In this document: positions 53,159-61,866 of the stretch, one piece after another
Layout of the letters: each line of letters starts with the position of its first letter
Numbering within the stretch: the stretch's first letter is position 1
Source of the DNA: an uncultured Paenibacillaceae bacterium
GTDB taxonomy: Bacteria > Bacillota > Bacilli > Aneurinibacillales > Aneurinibacillaceae
Assembly (NCBI GenBank): GCA_946478845.1
Contig: CAMLDI010000012.1
Span: 25,051 to 89,050 of the forward strand
DNA: 64,000 nt
Reading direction: 5' to 3'
The notes under the pieces: generated by a model
Databases searched by the model: none
What the model was told of the DNA's origin: nothing
The model's input: only the letters and a program-made list of their open reading frames with translations
Made by a program: the position numbers and the translations under genes

Positions 53159-54253
53159 TTACTTATTGCCTTTATTTTTTCTGTTTTGTTTCTGAAAATT
53201 TTTTAACCCTTTTAGGGTGCCCATCATATCGATGACTTTCTGCTTCTCTAATTGTGCAGCAGACATGGTGTTTTTCCGCTCTATAAAGGTCATCTCCCGT
53301 TGCAGCTTTTTATAGTTTTCGAACCGCTTAGGAGATAATGTGCCCTCCTCAATAGCTTTTCGAACGGCACATTTTGGCTCAGACTCATGGCGGCAATCTC
53401 CAAAATAGCAATATTGGGCCAACTCATCAATGTCTGCAAAAGATTGGGTTAAATCTGCCCCTGCAATTTGCAATTCCCTCATGCCCGGGGTGTCAATTAC
53501 TACTCCACCCTTAGGTAACACCAGAAGTTGCCGGTGGGTCGTCGTATGCCTCCCCTTATCATCATTTCGAAGACCATTGGTAGTAAGAACATGTTCCCCC
53601 ATCAACTGATTAATAAGAGTGGATTTGCCTACACCGGAGGAGCCAATAAAGGCAATGGTCTTTCCTTTTTTCAAATATTTTAAAATGCATGTGAATCCAT
53701 CCGGATGTAAACTTGAGGTGACAACCACTTCTACACCAATGGCAACGGATTCGATTTCAATAAGCTTAGCATCAATGTCATCACACAAATCGGACTTTGT
53801 AAGCACTATTACGGAAGTAGCCATACTATCCCAGGCAATGGAAAGATATCGTTCCATTCGGCGCAAGTTATAATCCTTATTTAAGGCCATACAAATGAAC
53901 AATGTATCAATATTGGCAGCCACTTTTTGCCGTTTATTCCCTGTCCCCGCGGCTTTTCGTTCAAAGCAGCTTTTTCGAGAAAGAATGTGGTGAATAATAG
54001 CATTGCCACCCGTCTGGTCCACCCGATCTACCAATACCCAATCCCCTACCACAGGAAAATCCTCGGAAAAGGATGCTGAATAATGGAGTTTACCGGATAT
54101 TTCAGCCTGAATTTCCCCACATTCTGTGATTACTTTGTACAAATCCTTATGCTGTACAGAAACCCTCGCCAAATGTAGATTTTCATTATATTTCATAGCT
54201 TCCTGAATATATTTTTCGGAAAGCCCGATTTCTTCAAGTTTGATTTTATTCAT
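53159..54253 (-). CDS. rsgA: RsgA-type ribosome-associated GTPase
   Basis: A 364-residue circularly permuted GTPase. An OB-fold lies at about residues 25-100, then the G4 motif LTKSD near 155, the P-loop GSSGVGKSTLIN near 215, G3 DTPGMREL, and a zinc site CYFGDCRHESEPKC near 290. RsgA helps the last maturation steps of the 30S subunit and responds to (p)ppGpp. It is longer than the housekeeping Bacillus enzyme (about 290-300 residues) and stands alone, away from the stp-prkC genes, so it is probably a second copy. The start at 54251-54253 follows GGGAGG; that ribosome site is part of a switchable RNA structure. Confidence 0.9.
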   Translation of the reverse strand: MNKIKLEEIGLSEKYIQEAMKYNENLHLARVSVQHKDLYKVITECGEIQAEISGKLHYSASFSEDFPVVGDWVLVDRVDQTGGNAIIHHILSRKSCFERKAAGTGNKRQKVAANIDTLFICMALNKDYNLRRMERYLSIAWDSMATSVIVLTKSDLCDDIDAKLIEIESVAIGVEVVVTSSLHPDGFTCILKYLKKGKTIAFIGSSGVGKSTLINQLMGEHVLTTNGLRNDDKGRHTTTHRQLLVLPKGGVVIDTPGMRELQIAGADLTQSFADIDELAQYCYFGDCRHESEPKCAVRKAIEEGTLSPKRFENYKKLQREMTFIERKNTMSAAQLEKQKVIDMMGTLKGLKNFQKQNRKNKGNK

Positions 54254-54263
54254 TGTTTTTTTG

Positions 54264-54333
54264 CCTCCCAAGGTTTGATAGTTAATCAAGGGGAGGGCAG
54301 AATTACATTCTTATTCGACCCGCACCTCCCCTT
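54264..54333 (-). promoter_or_regulatory. Predicted translational attenuator in front of the RsgA-type gene
   Basis: Three segments can pair in two ways on the minus strand. Segment 1, AAGGGGAGG (54325-54333), lies inside the leader ORF and pairs perfectly over 9 bases with segment 2, CCTCCCCTT (54288-54296). Segment 2 can instead pair over CCTCCC with segment 3, GGGAGG (54264-54269), which is the ribosome site of rsgA; an inner TTGAT/ATCAA stem supports this second hairpin. There is no T tract, so control would be at translation. Ribosomes running through the leader would cover segment 1 and leave rsgA shut; early stalling would open it. Confidence 0.65.
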
Positions 54334-54367
54334 TTTCTACTATCTCAGCCTGATCCATTTTAAACAT
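54311..54367 (-). CDS. Leader peptide, 18 residues, upstream of the RsgA-type gene
   Basis: An ATG at 54365-54367 follows AAAGGAG by nine bases and encodes MFKMDQAEIVEKGEVRVE before TAA. It lies in the 5' leader, 57 bases before the GTPase start, and a TATAAT box at 54400-54405 fits a transcription start just upstream. Codons 12-15 form half of the hairpin described for the attenuator. The arrangement resembles antibiotic-responsive leaders of erm and cat genes. Confidence 0.6.
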   Translation of the reverse strand: MFKMDQAEIVEKGEVRVE

Positions 54368-54429
54368 GAAAATCAGCTCCTTTCTTTATTAATACTTTTA
54401 TTATACCTAAGAAACCCTAGTTAGCGCCA

Positions 54430-54467
54430 AAATAAAACCCTACCAATTTTTCAAACATCAGTAGGGT
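54430..54467 (-). terminator. Terminator of the arginase-fold gene
   Basis: On the minus strand ACCCTAC pairs with GTAGGGT around a 17-base loop and is followed by TTTATTTTGG. It starts about 10 bases below the stop. Confidence 0.85.
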
Positions 54468-54476
54468 CATCTATTT

Positions 54477-55280
54477 TTATTTTAATTTATAATTTGCCAA
54501 TAGGAATTGCTTTGACATGGACATTAGTACTGTCTCAAAAATGTGTTGATTTGCAATCCCGTTGATTTTTGCCCCTTGAATGTATTCCCTGCGAAAGAGA
54601 TCTGCCGGGGAAGGGGATTGCTCACCACATATATCAACACCTAATACCTTCTTGTTTTCATATATCGATTGCAATAAGTGGAGAAGTTGTACCAGTTTCA
54701 TATTCCCCTGGTCCCAGTTCGTGACAGCTTCCGTCTGATTAAGTACATCTTTATCAATGCTAATGTAAACATCCCTTGTAGGAATTGCAGATAGAATACG
54801 ATTTTTTATGGGATAAACACCCCATCCTAAATCCTTACTTGTAAATAGAGATACCTTTTTCTTATACTCCTCTGGAATGGTTTTACCTAAATCCTCTCTC
54901 ACCCCAACAATGACGACCTTTTTAAGCATAGGCAGCCGTTTCATGGCATGAAGCACCCAGGAACCACATGAAATAAGGGAAGTCGACGGTGATGCCATCA
55001 TATCTGTATGATGGTCAAACAAAATGAGGGTAAATGGGGAGTGAATTTCCGACAAAAGAAGATAGGTTACATAATGGTAATTTCCGCTCCCAATAAAAGT
55101 AATCCTTCGATTTTGTCGCTTTTGCAGTTTCTTTTTGATTTCTAGCAAAGATTGCAACTCACAATAACGATTGGCATTCTTAACATGTAATAAATCAATC
55201 CATTCACAATCTAGTTTCCTAAACAGCGGTTGTGTTTGATAGACTTGATCAAAATCTAAAACTGAAACTAAACCCTTCAT
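54477..55280 (-). CDS. Arginase/ureohydrolase-fold protein
   Basis: A 267-residue protein with the manganese-binding motifs of the ureohydrolase superfamily: GSGNYHYVT in place of the usual GGDHS, LFDHHTDM (D-x-H-x-D) near 100, and SIDKDVLNQ (D-x-D) near 185. Because the first motif departs from arginase and agmatinase, the substrate may be different, for example a formimidoyl- or guanidino-compound. The ATG at 55278-55280 follows GAGGCG; the frame is open to 55325. It is monocistronic. Confidence 0.8.
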   Translation of the reverse strand: MKGLVSVLDFDQVYQTQPLFRKLDCEWIDLLHVKNANRYCELQSLLEIKKKLQKRQNRRITFIGSGNYHYVTYLLLSEIHSPFTLILFDHHTDMMASPSTSLISCGSWVLHAMKRLPMLKKVVIVGVREDLGKTIPEEYKKKVSLFTSKDLGWGVYPIKNRILSAIPTRDVYISIDKDVLNQTEAVTNWDQGNMKLVQLLHLLQSIYENKKVLGVDICGEQSPSPADLFRREYIQGAKINGIANQHIFETVLMSMSKQFLLANYKLK

Positions 55281-55554
55281 AACACACAGTCGCCTCTTTT
55301 TAAAAAAATTTATCCTTCCCGTCATTAGCGGATCATTATAAATTTAATTAAATTGGCCCCTATATCTTTTTTTATGATATACTGTATATTTTTTATGCTA
55401 TCGAAGATTATACTTTTTGTCAATTTTGCAAGATATGTTTTAGAAAAATCTAAATAGTATGGAAAATTACATAGACAAATAAAATTTCCTTTGCTACTAT
55501 CAATTTAAATCTGAGTTGTTTAATTGGAATAATATAGTAGAAGGGGAATAGATC

Positions 55555-56550
55555 ATGAGAATTAAGGCAAGTTTAGAGCGGGTTCCTGGCGGGATCATGG
55601 TTATTCCCATGTTTTTGGCGGCAATCATCAATACCTTTACACCAGGAATGTTGCGAATTGGAGGATTTACAGAGGCCTTATTTGTGAATGGGGTTTTTCC
55701 TTTTATGGCTTTTGTCCTTCTCGCAACAGGTGCCCAAATTAATCTGCGTAACGCAAAGACGTCCCTTGCAAAAGGGTTTACTTTCTTATTGATCGAATTT
55801 GTGATTTCTGCTGGTTTAGGTCTTTTGGCTTATTTGCTAGCTGATTCCAATGGGCTATTTTTCGGATTGGCGCCACTGGCCATTCTTGCTTCTATGACCA
55901 GCAACAACGGTTTGATGTATGTTGCCATTGCCAAACAGTATGGAAAAGATGATGATGTAGCTGCCTTTGGCATTATGGCCTTAAATACGGGACCATTATT
56001 AACCATGATTGCCTTGTCCATTTTTGGCACATTGGGATATACCCATGGATTAATTTCCGCAATAGATTTAGTAGGTGTTATTCTGCCAAGTATCATTGGG
56101 ATTATTATAGGAAATCTAGATGAAGAAATGAGAGACCTTTTGGGCAAAGGAACCACTGCCCTCATTCCTTTTATGGCTTTTTCCCTGGGCATGTCTATCA
56201 ATTTAGAAGCCATTCTAAAAGGCGGTATTGCTGGTATTTTTCTTGGATTGTTGACTGTTTTTTTTATGGGGTCTGTCGTTTATTTGGTTTATAAAGCAAT
56301 GGGCTGGAATCCAATCCTTGGTTTTGCAACGGCTACCACAGGTGGAAATGCCGTAGCCACCCCTGCAGCCATTGCAGCTGTCAGCCCTTTTTTTGCAAGA
56401 ACATTAGATGTCGCCACCGTTCAAGTTGCTGCCTCAGCTGTGACAACAGGAATTGTTATGCCAATTATTGTTGCTTTTCTTATTAAAAGTGTAGAAAAAA
56501 AGAGGCGAAAAAAAAGCGCGCATGAAGCCAAAGAACCAATGATTAGTTAA
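55555..56550 (+). CDS. kdgT: 2-keto-3-deoxygluconate permease
   Basis: A 331-residue membrane protein with about ten helices that matches the KdgT family over its full length. It starts RIKASLERVPGGIMVIPMFLAA, a family signature, and has FGLAPLAILASMTSNNGLMY and GFATATTGGNAVATPAAIAAVSP. It imports 2-keto-3-deoxygluconate, a pectin breakdown product, with protons. No kdgK or kdgA lies next to it. The start is supported by AGGGGA upstream. Confidence 0.93.
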   Translation: MRIKASLERVPGGIMVIPMFLAAIINTFTPGMLRIGGFTEALFVNGVFPFMAFVLLATGAQINLRNAKTSLAKGFTFLLIEFVISAGLGLLAYLLADSNGLFFGLAPLAILASMTSNNGLMYVAIAKQYGKDDDVAAFGIMALNTGPLLTMIALSIFGTLGYTHGLISAIDLVGVILPSIIGIIIGNLDEEMRDLLGKGTTALIPFMAFSLGMSINLEAILKGGIAGIFLGLLTVFFMGSVVYLVYKAMGWNPILGFATATTGGNAVATPAAIAAVSPFFARTLDVATVQVAASAVTTGIVMPIIVAFLIKSVEKKRRKKSAHEAKEPMIS

Positions 56551-56624
56551 ACTACATTTCCTTAACTCTAAAACTCCGTTGCTAATAAAATAAGTATGAT
56601 CCGAACCCGGGGAAAAGAAAGTGG

Positions 56625-56828
56625 TTGCGTTCATCTGTTTTTGAAAATAAAAATAAATGGAAAGAATTTCTTCAAGTTTTTGCTATAGTAACAGGCAGTA
56701 TTGGATTGTTTTTTTTAGTATCGTTTTTAATGCCCACTTTTGGTCCTCTAATTACCCTTCCCATTTGGAGTTTAATCCCTGCTGGGATTGTATTTCTTTT
56801 ATTAGGAAAATTAATAGAAAAACTTTAG
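56625..56828 (+). CDS. Small membrane protein, 67 residues
   Basis: The frame probably starts at a TTG at 56625 behind GAAAGTGG. It encodes a charged N-terminus followed by two hydrophobic helices (about residues 16-36 and 42-60). I do not recognise a family. It follows kdgT by 75 bases and ends at a bidirectional terminator. Confidence 0.55.
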   Translation: MRSSVFENKNKWKEFLQVFAIVTGSIGLFFLVSFLMPTFGPLITLPIWSLIPAGIVFLLLGKLIEKL

Positions 56829-56866
56829 AAAAAAAAAGGCATTCAGTAAATCGAATGCCTTTTTCC
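56829..56866. terminator. Bidirectional terminator between convergent genes
   Basis: GGCATTC (56838-56844) pairs with GAATGCC (56853-56859), flanked by A9 and T5. It can serve both the small membrane protein (plus strand) and, partly, the MerR gene (minus strand). Confidence 0.9.
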
Positions 56867-56879
56867 ATTAACTATTTTT

Positions 56880-57644
56880 TTATTCTTTCATCCCTGTGTA
56901 AATCAGAATAGCATCTCTCAAAAATTCTGCAGTACCCGGTTGCTCTTTATCATAGTAAGCTGTGAATCGTGGATCATCCACATACATCTGGGCTACGCCA
57001 GCATGGGCTTCTTTTGAATAGCTATCCCAATAATAGCAAAGCCACTGGCGATGAAGGTCTGCTGCTTTTTGTGCCAATTCTCCTGCAGGGTCCCCGGTTC
57101 GAAATGCTGCCCGCAGGGTTTCATGCACCTCATTGGTAAGGCGGGTTACCTCATCGTATTGTTCCTGAGTCATATTTTTTACTTTTTCATTAGATTTGTT
57201 AACCCTATCATCGCCATATTTTTCCCGGATTTCTTTGCCATATTTCTTTTCATTATCGTCAATTAGCTTTAGCTTAAAGCCTTCAAACTTTTCTTTATCG
57301 CTCATGTTCATTCTCCCTTCTTTAAGAGCAATGGTTTTTTCCACATTAGAAATCAATTGCTCCAATTGCTCCTTTTTTTCAAGAAGTTTCACCTGGTGTT
57401 GCCTCAGTGCTTCGACCTCATCAAAAGAAGGTGATGTTATGATTTCTTTAATATTTTCTAAACTCAGGCCCAATTCTCGATAAAAGAGAATCTGTTGCAA
57501 CCGATCTACCTCTTTTGGTCCGTAGATGCGATATCCTGATGAGTTAATTCTTGCCGGCTTTAGAATTCCAATCTCATCATAATATCGTAAAGTTCTTGTG
57601 CTAATTCCCGCCATCTGCCCCAGTCTCTGCACTGTGTACTCCAT
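56880..57644 (-). CDS. MerR-family regulator with TipAS antibiotic-recognition domain
   Basis: A 254-residue regulator. A MerR winged helix spans about residues 1-70 (VQRLGQMAGISTRTLRYYDEIGIL), a coiled-coil dimer helix follows to about 115, and the C-terminal TipAS domain has LAQKAADLHRQWLCYYWDSYS, which binds thiopeptides and other drugs in the family. Homologues such as Mta in Bacillus activate multidrug exporters. The start at 57642-57644 follows GGGAGGTG by seven bases; the frame is open upstream. No exporter gene is adjacent. Confidence 0.92.
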   Translation of the reverse strand: MEYTVQRLGQMAGISTRTLRYYDEIGILKPARINSSGYRIYGPKEVDRLQQILFYRELGLSLENIKEIITSPSFDEVEALRQHQVKLLEKKEQLEQLISNVEKTIALKEGRMNMSDKEKFEGFKLKLIDDNEKKYGKEIREKYGDDRVNKSNEKVKNMTQEQYDEVTRLTNEVHETLRAAFRTGDPAGELAQKAADLHRQWLCYYWDSYSKEAHAGVAQMYVDDPRFTAYYDKEQPGTAEFLRDAILIYTGMKE

Positions 57645-57678
57645 GGATTTCACCTCCCGATAAGTTAACGATACACCT

Positions 57679-58909
57679 TTACGTTGCGTTAATGTCAAAG
57701 GGATTATTGATAATTCCCATAAATAATATAACCCCATTTTCTGATGTAATGGTATAAAAGAACGGCCGATCTAAAATCATGGCTGCCACATTCTCAGTCG
57801 GTTGTACAGAAGTACTTTTGGCAAAATTGACTTTCGTGTATGCTGCTGCCTCACAACCTTTTTCATCAATGGTAATATGGACCTCTTGTATGACTTCTGA
57901 AATATTGGCCTTCCTGGCATTGGTTATACCTGAGAAATCTGCATTTCCATCAAAAGCATTTTTCATTCCCATGCTTATTAAATGATCTTTTAAAAAAAAT
58001 TTTGAACCATAATCATATTTTGGGATTTTAAATACAACATTGCCAGTTTGCTTTTTAGTTGCAGCATCATGAGAATCCAATAGCTCCTTTACTTTTTCAG
58101 GAGTAGAAATTAAATCATATACATCAATCCCCTGATCTGGAAGGTAAAAATGAATGGAAGCCCCATTCTTAAATGGCAGGCTGGAAGATAAATATCCTTT
58201 TCCCTTGATGAAAGGATGTCCAGAAAAGCTTTTGTTCATAAAATCCCCTGAAATAGTGTGGCCATCAGCACTATTGAACGTGTCTTTTTTCGTTTGTCTT
58301 TTATCAAAGGGGTCTTTCCATTCATCATAGAAATAAATTGCATTGATAATAGATAGAATTAAGTCACTATCTGTTTTATGCTCCCCTTCAAGCATTCCAT
58401 TTGTATTTTCCGAAACCCATTTCTTCATTAACTTCTCGGTTTTTTTATCGCTAAAATCAACGGAAAATAAAGAAGCATAATAATTTTTAGTAGCTATATC
58501 TAAGAACTCCTGGTTAAAGGGAAGTTGTTTGGCCTTCAAACTGGCGAAGGCCTAAATCCTTCATATTCAACAAGGATAATATTTCTTCCTGAGTCTGATT
58601 TTTTGCGCCAGAAGCTGTTAAAGCCAGAGCAATATATAAGCTTATGGGAGAATAAATCACATTCTCTGTTTTATCCTGTGCATTTAAAATGTTCCCTGCT
58701 GTTGTGGCAGAAAAGTCTTTCACAGCTTTTAAATAGTCTGTGCTCACAGGATTATTTTCTTTTATCTCCCTTAAGCTGTCGTAATCATCATAAGCAAAAC
58801 TTTCCGGGTATTTAGCAGTAGCAACATGATAAGAACCGTAACTACATCCAATTAAACTAACCATCATGGCTGTACTTATTACTGTAATGGCTAGCCTTCC
58901 CTTCCCCAT
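57679..58909 (-). pseudogene. Serpin lipoprotein, broken by a deletion and frameshift
   Basis: Two frames form one serpin (serine protease inhibitor). The first, from 58909, encodes a lipoprotein signal (VSLIGCS) and the N-terminal serpin helices up to SLLNMKDLG. The second, from about 58539 to 57679, continues with QLPFNQEFLDIATKNYYAS and runs through the shutter and hinge (EKGCEAAAYTKVNF) to DRPFFYTITSENGVILFMG. Between them about 30 residues of the fold are absent and the frame changes near 58520-58540. The hinge sequence suits an inhibitory serpin, so an active surface inhibitor probably existed before. Confidence 0.85.
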
Positions 58910-58990
58910 GGTTGTTCCTCCTCTTCATGAATCTAGATGTTTAATCTAATAATTAGACAGGCTGGGAATAGATTTGGTTTTATGTATAAC

Positions 58991-59018
58991 AAAAAAACAC
59001 TTGCTTAGTCAGCAAGTG
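58991..59018 (-). terminator. Terminator whose loop contains the stop codon of the second paralogue
   Basis: On the minus strand CACTTGC-TGACTAA-GCAAGTG is followed by TTTTTTT. The TAA stop of the gene at 59005-59790 lies in the loop. Confidence 0.9.
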
Positions 59019-59790
59019 GCTTCATTATCAAAACGCTTATATTTTCTTTAAATTCTTTGGGTATTCTTTTTTCAATCACTTGGTTATCTTCTTTTTTTGC
59101 AGCTTGTTCTAGCAAACTTAAAAGATTACCACTTTCAATATCTGCTGGAGTAACAAAGTTTATCATAATTAATTCTGAAGAAAGAGTATATCTAGAAAAA
59201 TGACACCCATTCTTCTTAAATGCTTGATGTGCATCAGTTAAAACCTTAGCTGCACCGGCTAATGACTGATTGTTTAAATTAACATTAAGGATAACATCGG
59301 CATGAATGGGCAATTTTCTATCAAATTTCATATCAAGTTTTATTAAATCATCAATACTCCCATTCTCTTTTTCATAAGCTTCTTTATCGTATAAAACTAA
59401 CGTATGGTTATCTTTATACCCCAACTCATTGGCAACAATCTCTTTTGCCAGAGTAGTATATTCTGCGGATAACCGATCAATGGTATTCATCTTTCCTAGT
59501 ACGAAATGTTCATAATCGTCATATTGTACTTTTCCATCTCGATAAGCAATAGAAAATTTTGTATCCATACTGGTTTTTGATTTAGCAATAGCCCAATAAT
59601 CTCCATCCAAAAAGTTATACTTTGGCACTTCGATTTTAAGGTCTAAGAAAGAATACTTTTCTGCTACATATTGCTTCATTTCTTGATGTACCATCATTAA
59701 TATAATTCCAAAGCCGCCAGTCACAAAAAGCATGGAACCAATTATAATCGCTAAAAATTTTTTTAAGGCGTTATTTGCTTTCTTTCGCAT
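59005..59790 (-). CDS. Membrane-anchored protein of unknown function, paralogue B
   Basis: A 261-residue protein with one N-terminal membrane helix (about residues 10-33) and an extracellular part of about 225 residues. It is clearly related to the gene at 59903-60682 over its whole length; shared segments include AxKYxxLxLEIxKxxYNF, LGYKDN and LDMKFDRKLPI. I know no function for the family. The start at 59788-59790 follows GAAGAAGGG. It lies in the distal part of an ECF-sigma operon, after an internal terminator and a palindrome. Confidence 0.75.
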   Translation of the reverse strand: MRKKANNALKKFLAIIIGSMLFVTGGFGIILMMVHQEMKQYVAEKYSFLDLKIEVPKYNFLDGDYWAIAKSKTSMDTKFSIAYRDGKVQYDDYEHFVLGKMNTIDRLSAEYTTLAKEIVANELGYKDNHTLVLYDKEAYEKENGSIDDLIKLDMKFDRKLPIHADVILNVNLNNQSLAGAAKVLTDAHQAFKKNGCHFSRYTLSSELIMINFVTPADIESGNLLSLLEQAAKKEDNQVIEKRIPKEFKENISVLIMKPLAD

Positions 59791-59828
59791 TTTATACCCT
59801 TCTTCCGAAAAGTAACCCAATGTTATTT

Positions 59829-59848
59829 ATAGTGTAATTTTACACTAT
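59829..59848. repeat. Perfect 9-base palindrome upstream of paralogue B
   Basis: ATAGTGTAA (59829-59837) and TTACACTAT (59840-59848) are perfect inverted copies with a two-base centre. The element is about 40 bases before the start codon of the second paralogue. The form is that of a dimeric repressor operator; the short centre makes an RNA hairpin less likely. Confidence 0.55.
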
Positions 59849-59887
59849 GGCGTGTTTATTCTCAATATATTTTTTAAGGGGCCAAAT

Positions 59888-59916
59888 GCAAAAAACACCC
59901 GCTTAATCAGCAGGTG
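59888..59916 (-). terminator. Terminator whose loop contains the stop codon of paralogue A
   Basis: On the minus strand CACCTGC-TGATTAA-GCGGGTG is followed by TTTTTTGC. As in the second paralogue, the TAA stop of the gene lies in the hairpin loop, which shows that gene and terminator were duplicated together. Confidence 0.88.
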
Positions 59917-60682
59917 CCCAAATATGTACCCTTATCCCTTCTTCAATTGTATTCCCATTCTTTTCAGCCTTTTCAAGCAAACTTAATAAATTTCCACTTT
60001 CAATATGTGCCGGAGTAACACCTGAAACCATAATTACCGTTCCATCACTGTCTTCTGATATGATGCTATATTCATAAAAGTCACAATAATTGTCTTTGAA
60101 TGCTGTATGTGCATCGCTCAAAAACCTGGAAACTCCTACTAATGACTGATTTTTTAAATTAAGATTAAGGTTAACCTTAGCATTAATAGGCAATTTTCTA
60201 TCAAATTTCATATCCAGTTTTAAATTTTCATTAACTCTTCCCAGCGCCGCTCTTTCATTATCGTACTCTACCATTGTTTTATTATCTTTATACCCCAATT
60301 CCTTTGCAATAATTTTTTTCACTAAACTCGAATATTCAATGGAGAGCCGATTAAGTGTATTATCCATACCTAAAACAGCTTCGTATGTATCCCAACACCC
60401 TTTACCATTCTGATAATAAATTTTAAATTTGGTATCTAAACTAATTGTTGATCTAGCGATAGCCATATATGAAAAATGTTTAAAATTATAACTAGACTTT
60501 TCTATTTCAAGATTCAAATCAGTATATTTTTGAGCCACATATTTATTTATAGCTTTGTCTGCTATTTTTGCTGAAATAGGATTACCAACAATAATATTAG
60601 TTACAAAAAGAATGGTCACAATTAGTGCAAAGGCTAATATTCCTGCAAATATCTTTAATGTCTTCTTTGATTCTTTTTGCAT
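59903..60682 (-). CDS. Membrane-anchored protein of unknown function, paralogue A
   Basis: A 259-residue protein with one N-terminal membrane helix (about residues 8-30) and an extracellular part. It is a paralogue of the gene at 59005-59790. The start at 60680-60682 follows GAAGGG and lies five bases below the anti-sigma gene; the frame is open further upstream. Position in the ECF-sigma operon suggests a role in envelope stress. No catalytic motif was recognised. Confidence 0.75.
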   Translation of the reverse strand: MQKESKKTLKIFAGILAFALIVTILFVTNIIVGNPISAKIADKAINKYVAQKYTDLNLEIEKSSYNFKHFSYMAIARSTISLDTKFKIYYQNGKGCWDTYEAVLGMDNTLNRLSIEYSSLVKKIIAKELGYKDNKTMVEYDNERAALGRVNENLKLDMKFDRKLPINAKVNLNLNLKNQSLVGVSRFLSDAHTAFKDNYCDFYEYSIISEDSDGTVIMVSGVTPAHIESGNLLSLLEKAEKNGNTIEEGIRVHIWAPAD

Positions 60683-60687
60683 TATAC

Positions 60688-61215
60688 TTACCCTTCTTTC
60701 GAAAATGCAAATTTTAAAAGCCTGGTAATAATTACACCTAAACCTACTAATGCTGAATAAATTAAACTGATAAATAACCCAGTATAAAGGATATGCCAAT
60801 CAAATCCATGTGGTATAATACTGAAAATTTCCCATAAATACGTCAATATAAAAATAGCAAGGGGAGCCATATACCATTTCCCTTTAAGGAAAACAAATGC
60901 AACTCCACCAATCACAGGCATTATGATTAGATTATAAAACATGGCCATGGAATTCGTTAAAGCAACACCAATAATCCCCCCTGCTATGAGAAGAAGCAGT
61001 TGTGTAATATATATCCTACGCTTAATAGAGGCAATAATCTTTTCATCTTTTATTGGCACTAATTCTTCTTTTATGATTTCAAAGGTTTCATATTCTTTTT
61101 TACAACTCTGGCAATTTATCAAATGTTCCTGTACAAGCCTTTTACTTTCTTCACTTGCCACCCCGTCTTTAGCTAGGGGAAGCAAATCAAGGATTACATC
61201 ACAATGAATTTTCAA
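60688..61215 (-). CDS. Anti-sigma factor with zinc-finger domain
   Basis: A 175-residue membrane protein. The N-terminal cytosolic part (residues 1-60) has the ZAS zinc site H-x3-C-x2-C as HLINCQSC, with an early Cys at CDVILDLLPL. Four membrane helices follow from about residue 75 on. It would hold the ECF sigma factor at the membrane until a signal arrives. It overlaps the sigma gene (ATGA at 61212-61215). Confidence 0.9.
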   Translation of the reverse strand: MKIHCDVILDLLPLAKDGVASEESKRLVQEHLINCQSCKKEYETFEIIKEELVPIKDEKIIASIKRRIYITQLLLLIAGGIIGVALTNSMAMFYNLIIMPVIGGVAFVFLKGKWYMAPLAIFILTYLWEIFSIIPHGFDWHILYTGLFISLIYSALVGLGVIITRLLKFAFSKEG

Positions 61216-61700
61216 TTGAACCCCTCCTTTTCCATCATGGTTTTAATCCATTTTTTTGTACGATAATCAATGACCCGTGCAGAACTTTCCGATATGTTTA
61301 ATTCCTGTGCGATTTCACAATAACTATAGCCTTCCACTCGCATTTTCACTATTTTTTGGGTACGGCCATCTTTTTGGGATAAAAGAGTTGAAAATTTATT
61401 AACCATTTCCTTCGTCAAAAAGCGGCTTTCTACACTTTCAGAGACATACAACTGCAACAGATCACTGTATTCAACGGTCCGTTTTTCCTTTTTGATTTTT
61501 CGCAGCCATAGATGCCTGGCAATGGAAAATAACCAGGTTTTAATAGAGGATTGCCCATTAAAATTTCTTATGCTTGATATAGCCTGGACAAAAGTCTCCG
61601 ATAACAAATCTTCGGCAAGGGCAGGATCATGAGTCAAAGAAAGAAGATATCCATATACATCCTGCTTGTGCTGTATGTATAAACTCTCTATTTGCTTCAT
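61212..61700 (-). CDS. ECF-family RNA polymerase sigma factor
   Basis: A 162-residue group 4 sigma factor. Region 2 has HDPALAEDLLSETFVQAI and IKTWLFSIARHLWLRKIKKEKR. Region 4 has VKMRVEGYSYCEIAQELNISESSARVIDYRTKKWI. It lies first in an operon with its zinc anti-sigma factor and two membrane proteins. A matching ECF promoter stands directly upstream, so the operon is likely self-activated. Confidence 0.93.
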   Translation of the reverse strand: MKQIESLYIQHKQDVYGYLLSLTHDPALAEDLLSETFVQAISSIRNFNGQSSIKTWLFSIARHLWLRKIKKEKRTVEYSDLLQLYVSESVESRFLTKEMVNKFSTLLSQKDGRTQKIVKMRVEGYSYCEIAQELNISESSARVIDYRTKKWIKTMMEKEGFN

Positions 61701-61722
61701 TGAATCCCCCCTTTTATAAAAT

Positions 61723-61750
61723 TAGTCGCATTTTTTATCTAAACGTTACA
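61723..61750 (-). promoter_or_regulatory. Autoregulatory ECF promoter
   Basis: On the minus strand TGTAAC (61745-61750) is followed after 16 bases by CGACTA (61723-61728). This is the -35 (TGAAAC-like) and -10 (CGTCTA-like) form of Bacillus ECF promoters, with the right spacing. It ends 22 bases before the sigma gene. Confidence 0.75.
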
Positions 61751-61866
61751 TGTAGTTTTAAAATAAAGTTACGATGTTTGTAAAAAAGATAAACCGTTTG
61801 GTAAAATTATTTTAAAAATCCCAATTATATAAGTGCTAAAGAAGAGAAAGTAAAGAGGTGAAATCG

